DNA of 64,000 nucleotides from M0027 sp021713415 (GCA_021713415.1 JAKJJQ010000010.1:1-64000); one strand, 5' to 3'; shown: positions 53,701 through 62,169, numbered from the stretch's first letter. Notes: a model not told the origin generated them from the letters alone. Program-made: numbers and translations.

Positions 53701-54633
53701 TGTAGCTGCGCCTGGATAAGGAGAAATAGCAGTTGGATGGTTATGCGTTTCTACTTTCATTTGAATGTGCATAGGCTCTTCTGATAACTCATAAGTATGG
53801 TCATCTTGATGTTTTAATAGCCACTTATTTGTATAACCTTCAATCACTGCTGAGTTATCCGTATAAGCAGATAACACACCATCACTATGGTGCTGATAAG
53901 TATTTTGAATCATCTGAAATAAACTTTTATCTTGCTTATGTCCATCAATTAACCAATCAGCTTTAAAAATTTTATGTCGACAGTGTTCTGAGTTTGCCTG
54001 TGCAAACATCATTAACTCTACATCAGTTGGGTTACGATTAAGTTCGATGTAATTATCATATAAATAGTCAATCTCATCCTCTGATAATGCTAAACCTAAA
54101 CTTTGGTTGATATTAACTAATGCTATTTTACCCTGATTAAGCATATCGATTGTTTTCATTTGACAACGCTGCTCTAAAGATTCAAATAATGCTATTTGAT
54201 CAAGTTGAAAATAGTAGCTTTCAGTCATTCGATCATATAAACAATTAGCAATTAACTTTAAAGAAGCTTCATCCAATTGTTGATTACTCTGAATATAATA
54301 AACAATACCGCGCTCTATGCGATTAATTGATGACAATCCACAATTATGCATAATCTCTGTTGCTTTTGATGACCATGGTGAAATGCTACCTAATCTAGGT
54401 AGAACTAAAATTAATTGGCCATCTCTATTTTCAAGTGGTTGATTTGCTCCATAGCTTAATAAAGCTTTAAGCTTTTTAGTTTCATCTGTTGTTAGTTCAC
54501 TTTTAATATCGACAAAATGGACATATTCTGCATTGATCGCATCAATACGCTGATCAATTTGTTGCAATTGCGTTAAATAACGTGATTGATCAAAATTTGA
54601 TAACGCACCATTACCATAAAAAGTTTGCATCAT
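50746..54633 (-). CDS. purL: phosphoribosylformylglycinamidine synthase
   Basis: The single-chain large PurL, 1295 residues, for the fourth step of purine synthesis: FGAR plus glutamine and ATP to FGAM. The ATP-binding FGAM-synthase domain includes VETHNHPTAISPYPGAATGS. The C-terminal glutamine amidotransferase has Cys1133 in GVCNGCQ and His1258-Glu1260 in PHPERVFRTM. Length is like E. coli PurL. GGAG lies 7 bases before the ATG; a second ATG follows at once. No purine riboswitch or PurR-like box was obvious upstream. Confidence 0.98.
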   Translation of the reverse strand: MMQTFYGNGALSNFDQSRYLTQLQQIDQRIDAINAEYVHFVDIKSELTTDETKKLKALLSYGANQPLENRDGQLILVLPRLGSISPWSSKATEIMHNCGLSSINRIERGIVYYIQSNQQLDEASLKLIANCLYDRMTESYYFQLDQIALFESLEQRCQMKTIDMLNQGKIALVNINQSLGLALSEDEIDYLYDNYIELNRNPTDVELMMFAQANSEHCRHKIFKADWLIDGHKQDKSLFQMIQNTYQHHSDGVLSAYTDNSAVIEGYTNKWLLKHQDDHTYELSEEPMHIQMKVETHNHPTAISPYPGAATGSGGEIRDEVATGRGAKMKAGLTGYTVSNLNIPGILEPWEFNYGKPSRIASALDIMLEAPLGGAAFNNEYGRANLCGYFRTFEQVIDGQVRGYHKPIMIAGGYGNIRASQVNKNQIPPGAKLIVLGGPGMLIGLGGGAASSVSSGQINEGLDFASVQRDNPEMQRRAYEVIESCFNMGEDNPIISVHDVGAGGLSNALPELVADCQRGAYFDLSAIAISDPSMSPLEIWANESQERFVLAILPENLALFESIAQRERCPFSVVGEATEAEIIILEDTVNQIKVIDLPLSVLLGKPPKITKDVLTRPYLKTQWDYQLIDIEEATFRVLALPSVADKSFLITIGDRSVGGMTVRDQMVGPWQVPVADVAVTASGYTGVTGEAMAMGERPTLALMNPKAAARITIGEAITNIVAAPIEHLSDIKLSANWMAACGYEGEDANLFEMVKTVGLAFCPELDLTIPVGKDSLSMQSRWQDGKGEEKSVVSPVSLIITAFSPVIDVRKTLTPQLALDTASETRLVFIDLSNGKNRLGGSALAQVYNQLGEDTPDIETETLKNFFTAIQLLNHNRKILAYHDRSDGGLIATLAEMMFASRCGMDIHLDALGDEPVSVLFNEELGAVIQIKHNDRDHILDTLHSFKLNAHIIGGIHKEEVLRIEHDLDIILEVERAQLQKAWSKVSFNIQSLRDHSQCAYEAYERITDENDHGLFVFSSCDLEENLASPYLNLDAKPKVAILREQGVNSHNEMAAAFYLNSFEAVDVHMSDLIAGRINLKEMKGLVACGGFSYGDVLGAGGGWAKSILFNDQLSNQFQAFFEREDTFSLGVCNGCQMFSQIKSLIPGAAHWPDFIRNFSEQYEARLVMVEVMDSNSLLFKGLKGCKIPIVVSHGEGRARFENENDLQTLLTDKHVVLRYVDYDGKIATKYPANPNGSPEGVTAFTTESGRHTIMMPHPERVFRTMQLSWHPNVWKKHQYSPWMKLFANARVWVD

Positions 54634-54733
54634 TTAATATCTCCAGCTTTAATGTTTAAATGATTAAAGGATATAAAGTTTACTTGAATCAAAGTCGATT
54701 TTTCCAAGTATCTAAAGAGCATAAAAATATATC

Positions 54734-54766
54734 AGTACTAGCTATTGCTTTGAGTGCTACTGTACT
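54734..54766 (-). terminator. possible terminator after the small secreted-protein gene
   Basis: Arms AGTAC-TAGC and GCTA-TG-GTACT pair with a 2-base bulge around a loop of about 13 bases. Reading leftward, GATATATTTTTA follows, a broken U-tract. It lies about 60 bp beyond the small secreted-protein stop. Confidence 0.35.
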
Positions 54767-54824
54767 AAAAATATCTTTAAGCGACAACTATTGTGTTTGT
54801 AAGATTTAAAAATATCCTTTAGAT

Positions 54825-55271
54825 TTAATATCCTTCAACAATTTGAAATACACAGTCTTTATTCTGACTACGAATACATTGATTATTCTTCCAGTATTCG
54901 CCATAGCCTCCAGACATCGCTTTATGATAGGAAAAATTCAGTTTAGACATGGTTAAACGAATAATATTATTATCACCACCACTTGCTGTATAATCACAAA
55001 AAATCAAACAAGTCTTAGCATCACCATCACAGGCTAGTACTGCTTTTTTAAATTTAAGTGCTTTGACACCTACAGAGCGATGAATAGCAGCCCCTTGCCA
55101 CTGGATTGATAAACCATTGATATAAGTTGTTGCTTCAAAAGAGCCATCTCTTTGAATCGCTACTTGATTAAATGCTGGGCAATGATATGAAACAGGGTAT
55201 TGAATAAAGCCATCTGCAAAGCCTGTGATAGGCAAACATACAACTGTTATGACAAATAGCTTCTTTATCAT
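54825..55271 (-). CDS. small secreted protein with six cysteines
   Basis: A 148-residue protein. A Sec signal peptide covers residues 1-19 (KKLFVITVVCLPITGFA, cleavage before DGF). The mature part of about 129 residues has six cysteines and the pattern HCPAFNQ ... GLSIQWQG ... AVLACDGDAKTCLIFCDY. This reminds me of DUF3757-type small exported proteins of intracellular gammaproteobacteria, but that match is from memory. Function unknown. It stands alone between purL and the divergent mla operon. Confidence 0.65.
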   Translation of the reverse strand: MIKKLFVITVVCLPITGFADGFIQYPVSYHCPAFNQVAIQRDGSFEATTYINGLSIQWQGAAIHRSVGVKALKFKKAVLACDGDAKTCLIFCDYTASGGDNNIIRLTMSKLNFSYHKAMSGGYGEYWKNNQCIRSQNKDCVFQIVEGY

Positions 55272-55490
55272 CTTATGACTACCTCATTCTGCACCCTAGT
55301 TTTGTTATACTTGTATTTCCCCTTACCTTAAATTAAGTATACCAAAAATACAAAATATTGCCTTTTTATTTAAAATATATCTTTTTTATCCCTATGTGTT
55401 TTATTGCCTATGTAACTTGAATGATCATAAGTAGCCATTTAGCACAAAATTCGCTATGATAACTACAATTTTAATGACAAAGTTTATTAA

Positions 55491-56297
55491 GTGGGTCTTA
55501 ACTTGTCGGTTATCACATTTGAGAATGTTGACTTCTACCGAGGTAGTCGCACGATCTTTAAGCAAATTAGTTTTCAAATTCCAAAGGGAAAAATTACAGT
55601 TATATTAGGACCAAGCGGCTGTGGGAAAACAACCACTTTGCACTTAATTGGTGGTTTGATACGCCCTCAAACAGGGTCTATTTGTGTATTTGATAAAGAC
55701 ATTAATCAAATTAAACGCAAACAACTAATGGCGCTAAGACAACGTATGGGGGTTTTATTCCAGTCGGGTGCTTTATTTACCCAAATGTCTGTTTATGATA
55801 ATGTCGCTTTCCCCTTACGTCAAAATACAAATCTTTCTGAAGCAATCATTAAAAATATTGTTTTAATGAAACTTGAAGCTGTTGGTTTACGTAATACTTA
55901 TCAATTAATGCCTAGCGAACTTTCAGGTGGCATGGCAAGGCGTGTTGCTTTAGCAAGAGCCATTGCACTTGATCCTGATATTATGCTTTATGATGAACCA
56001 TTTACTGGCCAGGACCCTATCTCTTTTCACGTTATTTTAAAATTAATTAAAACACTTAATGATGCTCTTGATATGACATCTATTGTTGTATCCCACGATA
56101 TTGATGAGGCACTAAGTATTGCAGATTATGTAATTGTCACAGCAAATAAGTCAATTATGGGCTGTGGTAGTCCTGATGAAATAAGGTCATCTGACTCAGC
56201 ATTTGTAAGACAGTTTTTAAATGGTAATATCGATGGGCCAGTTGCCTTCCATTATCCTGGTGCTTCATTTAAAGAGTTAATAGAGCTTAAGGACTAA
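55491..56297 (+). CDS. mlaF: phospholipid ABC transporter ATP-binding protein MlaF
   Basis: The 268-residue ATPase of the Mla complex, which moves phospholipids between inner and outer membrane to keep outer-membrane asymmetry. Walker A GPSGCGKTT is at about residues 40-48, ABC signature ELSGGMARRVALARA and Walker B IMLYDEPFTGQDP follow, and the H-loop is VVSHDIDEA. The start is a GTG at 55491; the ATG at 55474 is out of frame. First gene of mlaFEDCB. Confidence 0.95.
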   Translation: MGLNLSVITFENVDFYRGSRTIFKQISFQIPKGKITVILGPSGCGKTTTLHLIGGLIRPQTGSICVFDKDINQIKRKQLMALRQRMGVLFQSGALFTQMSVYDNVAFPLRQNTNLSEAIIKNIVLMKLEAVGLRNTYQLMPSELSGGMARRVALARAIALDPDIMLYDEPFTGQDPISFHVILKLIKTLNDALDMTSIVVSHDIDEALSIADYVIVTANKSIMGCGSPDEIRSSDSAFVRQFLNGNIDGPVAFHYPGASFKELIELKD

Positions 56298-56303
56298 AGA
56301 GTA

Positions 56304-57068
56304 ATGATTAACTTTACCCAATCAATAGGGCGCTATTTTCTAAATAAAACGCAAGCACTGGGCGAGGCGTTTTTATTTTTATTACAGAGTATTTTTGGAC
56401 CAGTAAAAATACGCCAAAGTATTCAGCAAATTTATGCAACTGGTTTTAATTCATTAACCATTATTGTTGTCTCAGCTATCTTTATTGGTTTTGTTTTAGG
56501 CTTACAAGGTTACTATACTTTAACTAAATTTAGTGCAGAATCTGCAGTAGGACCTATGGTTGCATTAAGTGTTTTACGTGAATTAGGCCCTGTAGTGACA
56601 GCGCTTTTATTTGCAGGACGAGCAGGTAGTGCCTTAACATCAGAAATTGGTCTTATGAAAGCAACTGAACAACTCTCAAGCTTAACAATGATGGGTGTTG
56701 ACCCAATTCGCTATATTATTGCGCCACGATTTTGGGGTGGTCAAATTGCAATGCCTTTACTGAATATTATTTTTTGTGCTGTTGCTGTATTATCTGGTTA
56801 CTGGGTATGTGTCGGCTTACTTGGTGTCTATAGCGGTACTTACTGGGGTAATATGCAATCATCTGTTTTATTTTTTGATGATATTGTCACTGGCATTATT
56901 AAGAGTATTGTATTTGGTTTTGCTGTTACTTGGGTTAGTATTTATCAAGGTTATTTTTGCCAAGCTAATTCTCAAGGCATTGCAAAAGCCACCACTAAAA
57001 CAGTTGTCTACTCCTCTTTATTAGTTTTAGGGCTAGACTTCTTATTAACAGCCATGATGTTTAAATAA
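56304..57068 (+). CDS. mlaE: phospholipid ABC transporter permease MlaE
   Basis: The 254-residue inner-membrane permease of the Mla complex. The MlaE family signature is visible as LRELGPVVTALLFAGRAGSALTSEIG in pieces around residues 93-118, followed by MKATEQLSSLTMMGVDPIRY and the PRFWGGQIAMPLL segment. Six bases separate it from mlaF. Confidence 0.96.
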   Translation: MINFTQSIGRYFLNKTQALGEAFLFLLQSIFGPVKIRQSIQQIYATGFNSLTIIVVSAIFIGFVLGLQGYYTLTKFSAESAVGPMVALSVLRELGPVVTALLFAGRAGSALTSEIGLMKATEQLSSLTMMGVDPIRYIIAPRFWGGQIAMPLLNIIFCAVAVLSGYWVCVGLLGVYSGTYWGNMQSSVLFFDDIVTGIIKSIVFGFAVTWVSIYQGYFCQANSQGIAKATTKTVVYSSLLVLGLDFLLTAMMFK

Positions 57069-57083
57069 TAAATTAAGGGTTTT

Positions 57084-57557
57084 ATGATGTATAAAAAATC
57101 TTATGAAATGGCGGTTGGTTTATTTGTCATTATCGCAATTATTGCATTAATTTTTCTTGCAATGAAAGTCAGTGGTCTTGGCTTTAAAGATATTACAGGC
57201 CAAAAAACCTATACAGTAACAGCTGATTTTACCAATATCGGTGCACTAAAGCCCAATGCAGCTGTACGTATAGCTGGTGTACAAGTCGGTACTGTCTCTA
57301 ATATTTCTCTTAACCCTACAACTTTCGCTGCAGTTGTGACAATGAAAATTAATACTCAGTTTCATCAAATTCCAGAAAATTCATCAGCAGGCATTCAAAC
57401 CAGTGGTTTATTAGGTGAAAGTTATATCGGTATCGCACCTGGCTTTTCACCCGGTAACCTAAAAAATGGGGATCGCATCGTTACTACCTATCCTGCAATT
57501 GATTTTACATCATTAATTAACACATTCGTATCATCTAGTGGAGATAAAGAAAAATGA
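57084..57557 (+). CDS. mlaD: phospholipid-binding MCE protein MlaD
   Basis: A 157-residue protein with one N-terminal membrane helix (about 9-29) and a single MCE domain in the periplasm, which forms a hexameric ring on MlaE. The MCE core is ADFTNIGALKPNAAVRIAGV followed by QVGTVSNISL, and QTSGLLGESYIGIAPG ends the domain. Its stop overlaps the mlaC start by 4 bp. Confidence 0.95.
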   Translation: MMYKKSYEMAVGLFVIIAIIALIFLAMKVSGLGFKDITGQKTYTVTADFTNIGALKPNAAVRIAGVQVGTVSNISLNPTTFAAVVTMKINTQFHQIPENSSAGIQTSGLLGESYIGIAPGFSPGNLKNGDRIVTTYPAIDFTSLINTFVSSSGDKEK

Positions 57558-58219
57558 AATACTTAAAATTAATCATCGTTCCTATACTAACTATGGGTTT
57601 AATTTCAGTTAATTATGCCGAACATACAACAAAAACAACAACGGTCGTTGATAACCAAACGAATGCAACAGCAATTAACCCAAATAACCCTGTTTCAATT
57701 ATTCAAGGCTCATTTGGCAAACTTCAAGAACTTGTCAGTCAGCAGTCACAAGAAATTGAAAAAAATCCACAAATTCTTGTACATTTAGTTAACCAATATT
57801 TTATCCCTTATGTTGATGAAGATGTTATGGCAGGTTATGCTGTTGGTATTAAATGGCGAAGTGCAACAGCAAAAGAGAAAAAAGAATTTATTGATCAGTT
57901 TATTACATTATTAGCACGCTTTTATGCCAAAACAGTCACTAAAGTTGGTAATTATGAATTAAAAATCACACCAATTTCACCTGATTCAATTAAAAACAAA
58001 CAATATATTACTGTCAAAGGAGAGATTGTTAATAAAACCAATAATAATGCTTCACCATTAGAGATTAAAATGATTCGCAGTGATAATACTTGGAAAACTT
58101 ATGATATTGTTGTTGGTGGTGTGAGTATTCTAAATAACTACCGTGAACAATTCCAACAAGCAACAAGCATGTTGCAATTAATCACGCGCTTAACCCAAAT
58201 GAATGCTAAAGGCGCCTAA
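57554..58219 (+). CDS. mlaC: periplasmic phospholipid-binding protein MlaC
   Basis: A 221-residue periplasmic lipid shuttle. A signal peptide covers about residues 1-21 (LISVNYA cleavage region). The MlaC (Ttg2D) domain includes YFIPYVDEDVMAGYAVGIKW and the DIVVGGVSILNNYREQF motif near the C-terminus. It overlaps mlaD by 4 bp, consistent with tight coupling. The outer-membrane partner MlaA is not encoded in this window. Confidence 0.94.
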   Translation: MKYLKLIIVPILTMGLISVNYAEHTTKTTTVVDNQTNATAINPNNPVSIIQGSFGKLQELVSQQSQEIEKNPQILVHLVNQYFIPYVDEDVMAGYAVGIKWRSATAKEKKEFIDQFITLLARFYAKTVTKVGNYELKITPISPDSIKNKQYITVKGEIVNKTNNNASPLEIKMIRSDNTWKTYDIVVGGVSILNNYREQFQQATSMLQLITRLTQMNAKGA

Positions 58220-58223
58220 AACC

Positions 58224-58532
58224 ATGATTGACATTCAGAGGAATGAACAAACAATCACTTGGCAGATAAATGATTCGTTATGCTTTGGTAGCGTTATGCC
58301 AATTGAACAAAAAGCCTTAACACTTTATGGAGAACTTAATAAAAATATACGCACCTGGGTTATTGATATTAATATGACTAAAGCCATTGATAGTGCAGGT
58401 TTAAGTTGGTTGTTACTACAAAAATCATTAGCTATGAAACACAATCTAACATTAAAAATCACTGGCTTAAGCACTAACCCAAAAGCATCTGAACTTGCAA
58501 AAGTTCAAGGTGTTTATAACCTTCTAGTGTAA
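58224..58532 (+). CDS. mlaB: STAS-domain protein MlaB
   Basis: A 102-residue cytosolic STAS-domain protein that binds MlaF and stimulates the transporter. The motif WVIDINMTKAIDSAGLSWLL matches the STAS region of MlaB, including the D-S-A-G sequence. I start at the ATG of MIDIQRNEQ, with AAAGG upstream; an ATG seven codons earlier would overlap mlaC. It is a lone STAS domain, as expected. Confidence 0.88.
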   Translation: MIDIQRNEQTITWQINDSLCFGSVMPIEQKALTLYGELNKNIRTWVIDINMTKAIDSAGLSWLLLQKSLAMKHNLTLKITGLSTNPKASELAKVQGVYNLLV

Positions 58533-58611
58533 ATTTTTTGACATAATCCTTGCAAACTTGCAGCCCAATTTGAATAATACCATAAAACCACGAATAATTG
58601 GATTAGCTCAA

Positions 58612-58863
58612 ATGGATGCAATCAAACTTAAAGAACTTATAGAAACGGGCATTGATCACTCACAAGCATTGGTACAATCAGATGATAATGTCCATTTTGA
58701 AGCCATTGTCATTAGTGATGCTTTTGAAAAAATACTCAGTAAAGTCAAGCAACAACAGCTGGTATATCAAGTCTTAAACGACTATATTAGAAGTGGAGAG
58801 ATTCACGCAATCGCATTAAAAACTTATACCCCAAAGCAATGGCATGCACTAAATAATGAATGA
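58612..58863 (+). CDS. ibaG: BolA-family protein IbaG (YrbA-like)
   Basis: An 83-residue BolA-fold protein; relatives partner with monothiol glutaredoxins in iron-sulphur trafficking. The core includes VHFEAIVISDAFEKILSKVK and the terminal GEIHAIALKTYTPKQW. The frame extends 18 codons upstream to a TTG; the ATG of MDAIKLKELIE fits the family N-terminus better. Its stop overlaps the murA start by 8 bp. The order mlaB-ibaG-murA is the same as in E. coli. Confidence 0.9.
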   Translation: MDAIKLKELIETGIDHSQALVQSDDNVHFEAIVISDAFEKILSKVKQQQLVYQVLNDYIRSGEIHAIALKTYTPKQWHALNNE

Positions 58864-60172
58864 TACATTGATAATTTCAGGTGGTAACACCTTAGAAGGC
58901 ACAGTAAAAATTTCAGGCGCAAAAAACGCAGCCTTACCCTTACTTGCTGCAAGCTTATTAACAGAGCAAAGTGTTATGCTTTGTAATGTGCCATCTTTAA
59001 CCGATGTTGAGCATTTTAAATTAATTCTAAAACAATTAGGTGTTCATCTGACTGAGACAAGTGAGACAACCACCTTAACAGCCAACACGATTAAACAACA
59101 AATCATTGACTTTGCAGAAGCTAAGGCAATGCGTGCTTCTGTTTTATTTTTAGGTCCCCTACTAAGCCGTCTTGGTGAAGTTGCCATTTGTCTACCTGGT
59201 GGTTGTAATATAGGCTTACGCCCAATTGACCAACATTTACAAGCATTGAGCTTAATGGGTGCTGAATTTCATATTAATAATGGCATTGTTTATGCCAAAA
59301 AAAAATCAACGAAACTACATGGTGCAGATATTACATTTACCATGCCTACAGTAACTGGCACTGAGAATGTTATTATGGCAGCAACGATTGCTGAAGGTAT
59401 TACCACAATAAAAAATGCAGCTAAAGAACCTGAAGTTATTGACTTATGTAAACTATTAAATGCTATGGGTGCTAAAATAAAAGGTGCTGGTACAGCTAAA
59501 ATACAAATCAGTGGTGTTCCAAGACTTCATAGCGCATGCCATACAATCATTCCTGACAGAATTGAAACAGGCACTTATCTTATCAGTGCGCTTGCAACGA
59601 ATAGCTTAGTTGAACTAACAAACACTAACCCTAAATTACTAACGACTGAATTAAACCACTTCAAACAAATGGGTGCAAAAATTAGCACTGCAAAATCTAA
59701 AATTAAGATATACCCAAGTCTTAATGAATTGATTGGCATCAACTTAACAACTCAAGCCTACCCTGGCTTTTCAACCGATTTACAAGCACCAACAATGCTA
59801 TTACATAGCCTTGCAAAAGGACAAAGCACAATTACCGAAAACATATTTGATAACCGCTTTCATCACGTAAACGCGTTAAATCAAATGAATGCTAATCTTA
59901 ATATTTCAAGTAATCATGTATTTTGTCAAGGTCATAGTAAATTATATGCATCTGAAGTCACTGCAACCGATTTAAGGGCTTCAGCTTGTCTTACAATTGC
60001 TGGATTAGTTGCAGAAGGTAAAAGCTATATTCATCATATTAATTACCTTGACCGTGGTTATAGTCAATTTGATAAAAAACTTCAATCTCTTGGTGCAAAT
60101 ATTAAACGAATAGAAACAAGTTCATTGCCTAAGTGTGAAACCTTTGCTAGAACTACATTATATGCAAGCTAA
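58856..60172 (+). CDS. murA: UDP-N-acetylglucosamine 1-carboxyvinyltransferase
   Basis: The first committed step of peptidoglycan synthesis: transfer of enolpyruvate from PEP to UDP-GlcNAc. The N-terminal SGAKNAALPLLAASLL is diagnostic (residues 20-35). The catalytic Cys117 lies in PGGCNIGLRPIDQH, the residue attacked by fosfomycin, so a sensitive form is expected. At 438 residues it is about 20 longer than E. coli MurA, mostly at the C-terminus (after LDRGYSQFDKKLQSLGANIK). It overlaps ibaG. Confidence 0.96.
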   Translation: MNDTLIISGGNTLEGTVKISGAKNAALPLLAASLLTEQSVMLCNVPSLTDVEHFKLILKQLGVHLTETSETTTLTANTIKQQIIDFAEAKAMRASVLFLGPLLSRLGEVAICLPGGCNIGLRPIDQHLQALSLMGAEFHINNGIVYAKKKSTKLHGADITFTMPTVTGTENVIMAATIAEGITTIKNAAKEPEVIDLCKLLNAMGAKIKGAGTAKIQISGVPRLHSACHTIIPDRIETGTYLISALATNSLVELTNTNPKLLTTELNHFKQMGAKISTAKSKIKIYPSLNELIGINLTTQAYPGFSTDLQAPTMLLHSLAKGQSTITENIFDNRFHHVNALNQMNANLNISSNHVFCQGHSKLYASEVTATDLRASACLTIAGLVAEGKSYIHHINYLDRGYSQFDKKLQSLGANIKRIETSSLPKCETFARTTLYAS

Positions 60173-60192
60173 ATAAGAGATAGTTCAAATTG

Positions 60193-60624
60193 ATGCAACA
60201 ACTATTACTATATCCAGTATTTGTATTAATGATTTTTACGCTAATCAGCTTATTTATTAGTCTTTTCTCAAAAGTACAAGCGATTCGTGATGGCTCTTTA
60301 CCAATTACTGATTTAAACGAATTGGAATATGCCAGAGCAGAAAGTGAAAGCCATCATGCAAAAACAACGGCCTACCATTTTCAAGATTTATGTAGACTAC
60401 CAATTTTATTTTATATCACCATTATTTTATTAATTTATCTTCATATCGAAGATTATTTATTTTTAATTTTAAGTTGGCTTTATGTTGCAGCAACATTGAT
60501 TCACTCATTAATCTATTTAACCTATAATCGATTCACGCACAGACTAAGCGCTTTTTTAATTGCCAATAGTTTCTTAACCGTCTTAGTTATCTTAACGCTG
60601 ATTGAGATGATTAAACATTCATAA
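60193..60624 (+). CDS. MAPEG-like membrane protein
   Basis: A 143-residue protein with about four membrane helices. The middle holds HFQDLCRLPILFYITIILL and, after LSWLYVAATLIHSLIYLTYN, the ending seen in MAPEG-family proteins (membrane-associated eicosanoid/glutathione metabolism relatives, widespread in bacteria with unknown roles). A TTG one codon earlier is a poorer start than the ATG. It follows murA by about 20 bp and may be co-transcribed with it. Confidence 0.68.
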   Translation: MQQLLLYPVFVLMIFTLISLFISLFSKVQAIRDGSLPITDLNELEYARAESESHHAKTTAYHFQDLCRLPILFYITIILLIYLHIEDYLFLILSWLYVAATLIHSLIYLTYNRFTHRLSAFLIANSFLTVLVILTLIEMIKHS

Positions 60625-60789
60625 AAAATCATTACAAAATTATTTGATGCCATGCTTTATTATAGCAACGACACTCTCTCTTATTTTATTTCAAATATTT
60701 CAATTTAATGATAAAAATTACTTTTTAAATGAATTTAGATCAATTAATCTTCTAACATACTATTTAACATGACAAAGGAAGTCTTTAAC

Positions 60790-61878
60790 ATGCCAAATAA
60801 AATTATTCAATTTGGTGATATACATGGTAATGCAACAACCACATTGTTAACACTAAAAGAAACAGGTTTAGTCACTAATCTTACTGCTGACTTATATGAA
60901 AAATTTGAAACAGCTTATAATAACAATAATGTTAAAGACTTCTTTGCATTAGTTGATCAATTAGAATTTAATCCAGAAATGCTCGAGAATAAACAATTAA
61001 TCTATTGTGGCGATATACTTGCTGACCTTGGTAAAAATGATGCTTTTAATCTTTATTTATTACTTAAAATGGCAAAAAGTAATATTCAATACGATATATT
61101 ATACTCAAACCATGACCATGAGTTTATAAAAAATATTTATTATATGAGACAAAGAGAATACGACAAAATTGAAAGCACCATACCAAACAAAGACCAATCA
61201 CTCTTAAATTTTAAAGCATCTCTAATAAACAAAGAAATTGAAGCGTCATTATTAGATGAAATGATTGACAATTATCTAAATAGATTAACATTAATGTCAT
61301 GCCACCGTAATCATGAGGATATTCCACATATTGCACAACATGCCCCTTTAAATGAGCATATGATTGATCGAATACTTCAAGAGACAAAATCTAAAGCTAC
61401 CTTAGAACAAAAAATTGATCACCTTAATAATGACTTTAAAACACATACATTACCTATTTTAGTTGGTGATCCATCAACTGAAGCATATAAAACATATGAA
61501 GCACAAGTACACTCTTTTAGAGATGCACTTAAGACCAAAAAAGATGTTTATGCTGAGACACCTCTTGCAATACTATTGATGTGGAATAGAGGCTATCCAG
61601 AAAATGAAAATCTCTTAGAAAAGTTAGTTGATAAGCAAGCAGGAATAACTGAAGTTCATGATACACATGGCCATGATGAATTTGGCTTTGAATTATATAA
61701 TGATGGACATAATATCGATAATACAATTGGTTTAAATGGAAGTACGCCTTTTGAAACAGATTTATCTCCTATGATGAAAGAAATCACTGCTAAACCATTA
61801 AAAGAGCTTAAAGTAACGCCAATATTATTTGATCAACAATATCCAGAAAATCAAATGGAGTCTTCTTTAGTTCATTAA
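60790..61878 (+). CDS. metallophosphoesterase-fold protein resembling WipA/WipB-type effector phosphatases
   Basis: A 362-residue soluble protein. PPP-phosphatase motifs are in order: GDIHGN (9-14), GDILADLG (74-81) and SNHDHEF (106-112), which bind the two metals. HGHDEFG (293-299) is probably the last metal-binding His region. A helical insertion at about 115-280 separates the halves. Long helical insertions and the GD-ILAD-G form recall the Legionella Dot/Icm effectors WipA and WipB. ATG chosen at MPNKIIQFGD because AAGGAAG lies 8 bases upstream; the longer frame lacks one. No signal peptide. Secretion and substrate are unproven. A truncated copy lies directly downstream. Confidence 0.68.
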   Translation: MPNKIIQFGDIHGNATTTLLTLKETGLVTNLTADLYEKFETAYNNNNVKDFFALVDQLEFNPEMLENKQLIYCGDILADLGKNDAFNLYLLLKMAKSNIQYDILYSNHDHEFIKNIYYMRQREYDKIESTIPNKDQSLLNFKASLINKEIEASLLDEMIDNYLNRLTLMSCHRNHEDIPHIAQHAPLNEHMIDRILQETKSKATLEQKIDHLNNDFKTHTLPILVGDPSTEAYKTYEAQVHSFRDALKTKKDVYAETPLAILLMWNRGYPENENLLEKLVDKQAGITEVHDTHGHDEFGFELYNDGHNIDNTIGLNGSTPFETDLSPMMKEITAKPLKELKVTPILFDQQYPENQMESSLVH

Positions 61879-61934
61879 TTTGCAAATTATTTTATTTTCA
61901 AAAATTATTAGACTTTTTGCATTGGGGATATATT

Positions 61935-62169
61935 ATGACAACGACTACTTATTTTGGCGACTTTCATGCCAATACGCTAAAAATGTTAATTAGGGTTAAA
62001 AGATGAAGGTATTATTACTAATCTAAATCAAGCACGTCAAAACCTAGGGGTTGTTCGAGCTAAACCTTCTTTTAAGTCATTTCGTACTCCAAAACACTTC
62101 CAAACCTTTGCTAATTTTACTAGTCAAAAACAAGCTCAAATGGATCAAATACAAGTTAATACACTATAA
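61935..62169 (+). pseudogene. truncated, frameshifted copy of the WipA-like phosphatase gene
   Basis: After an ATG with GGGGA 6 bases upstream the frame reads YFGDFHANTLKML, then stops at 62004. In the next frame it continues LGLKDEGIITNLNQARQNL. Removing one A near 61988 joins the two, giving a 24-residue stretch that aligns without gaps to residues 8-31 of the intact neighbour (GDxHxN ... L-LK--G--TNL). The joined frame ends at 62169 after about 78 codons, so the rest of the phosphatase is missing. This is a decayed or recently broken paralogue. Confidence 0.75.

Noticed and set aside
54634..54824. Purine riboswitch or PurR box upstream of purL
   Set aside because: I looked for a structured aptamer-like pattern or a PurR-type palindrome and found only a weak hairpin that better fits a terminator of the opposite neighbour.
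60769..60789. Earlier ATG for the WipA-like phosphatase
   Set aside because: No ribosome site precedes it, whereas AAGGAAG sits properly before the ATG at 60790.
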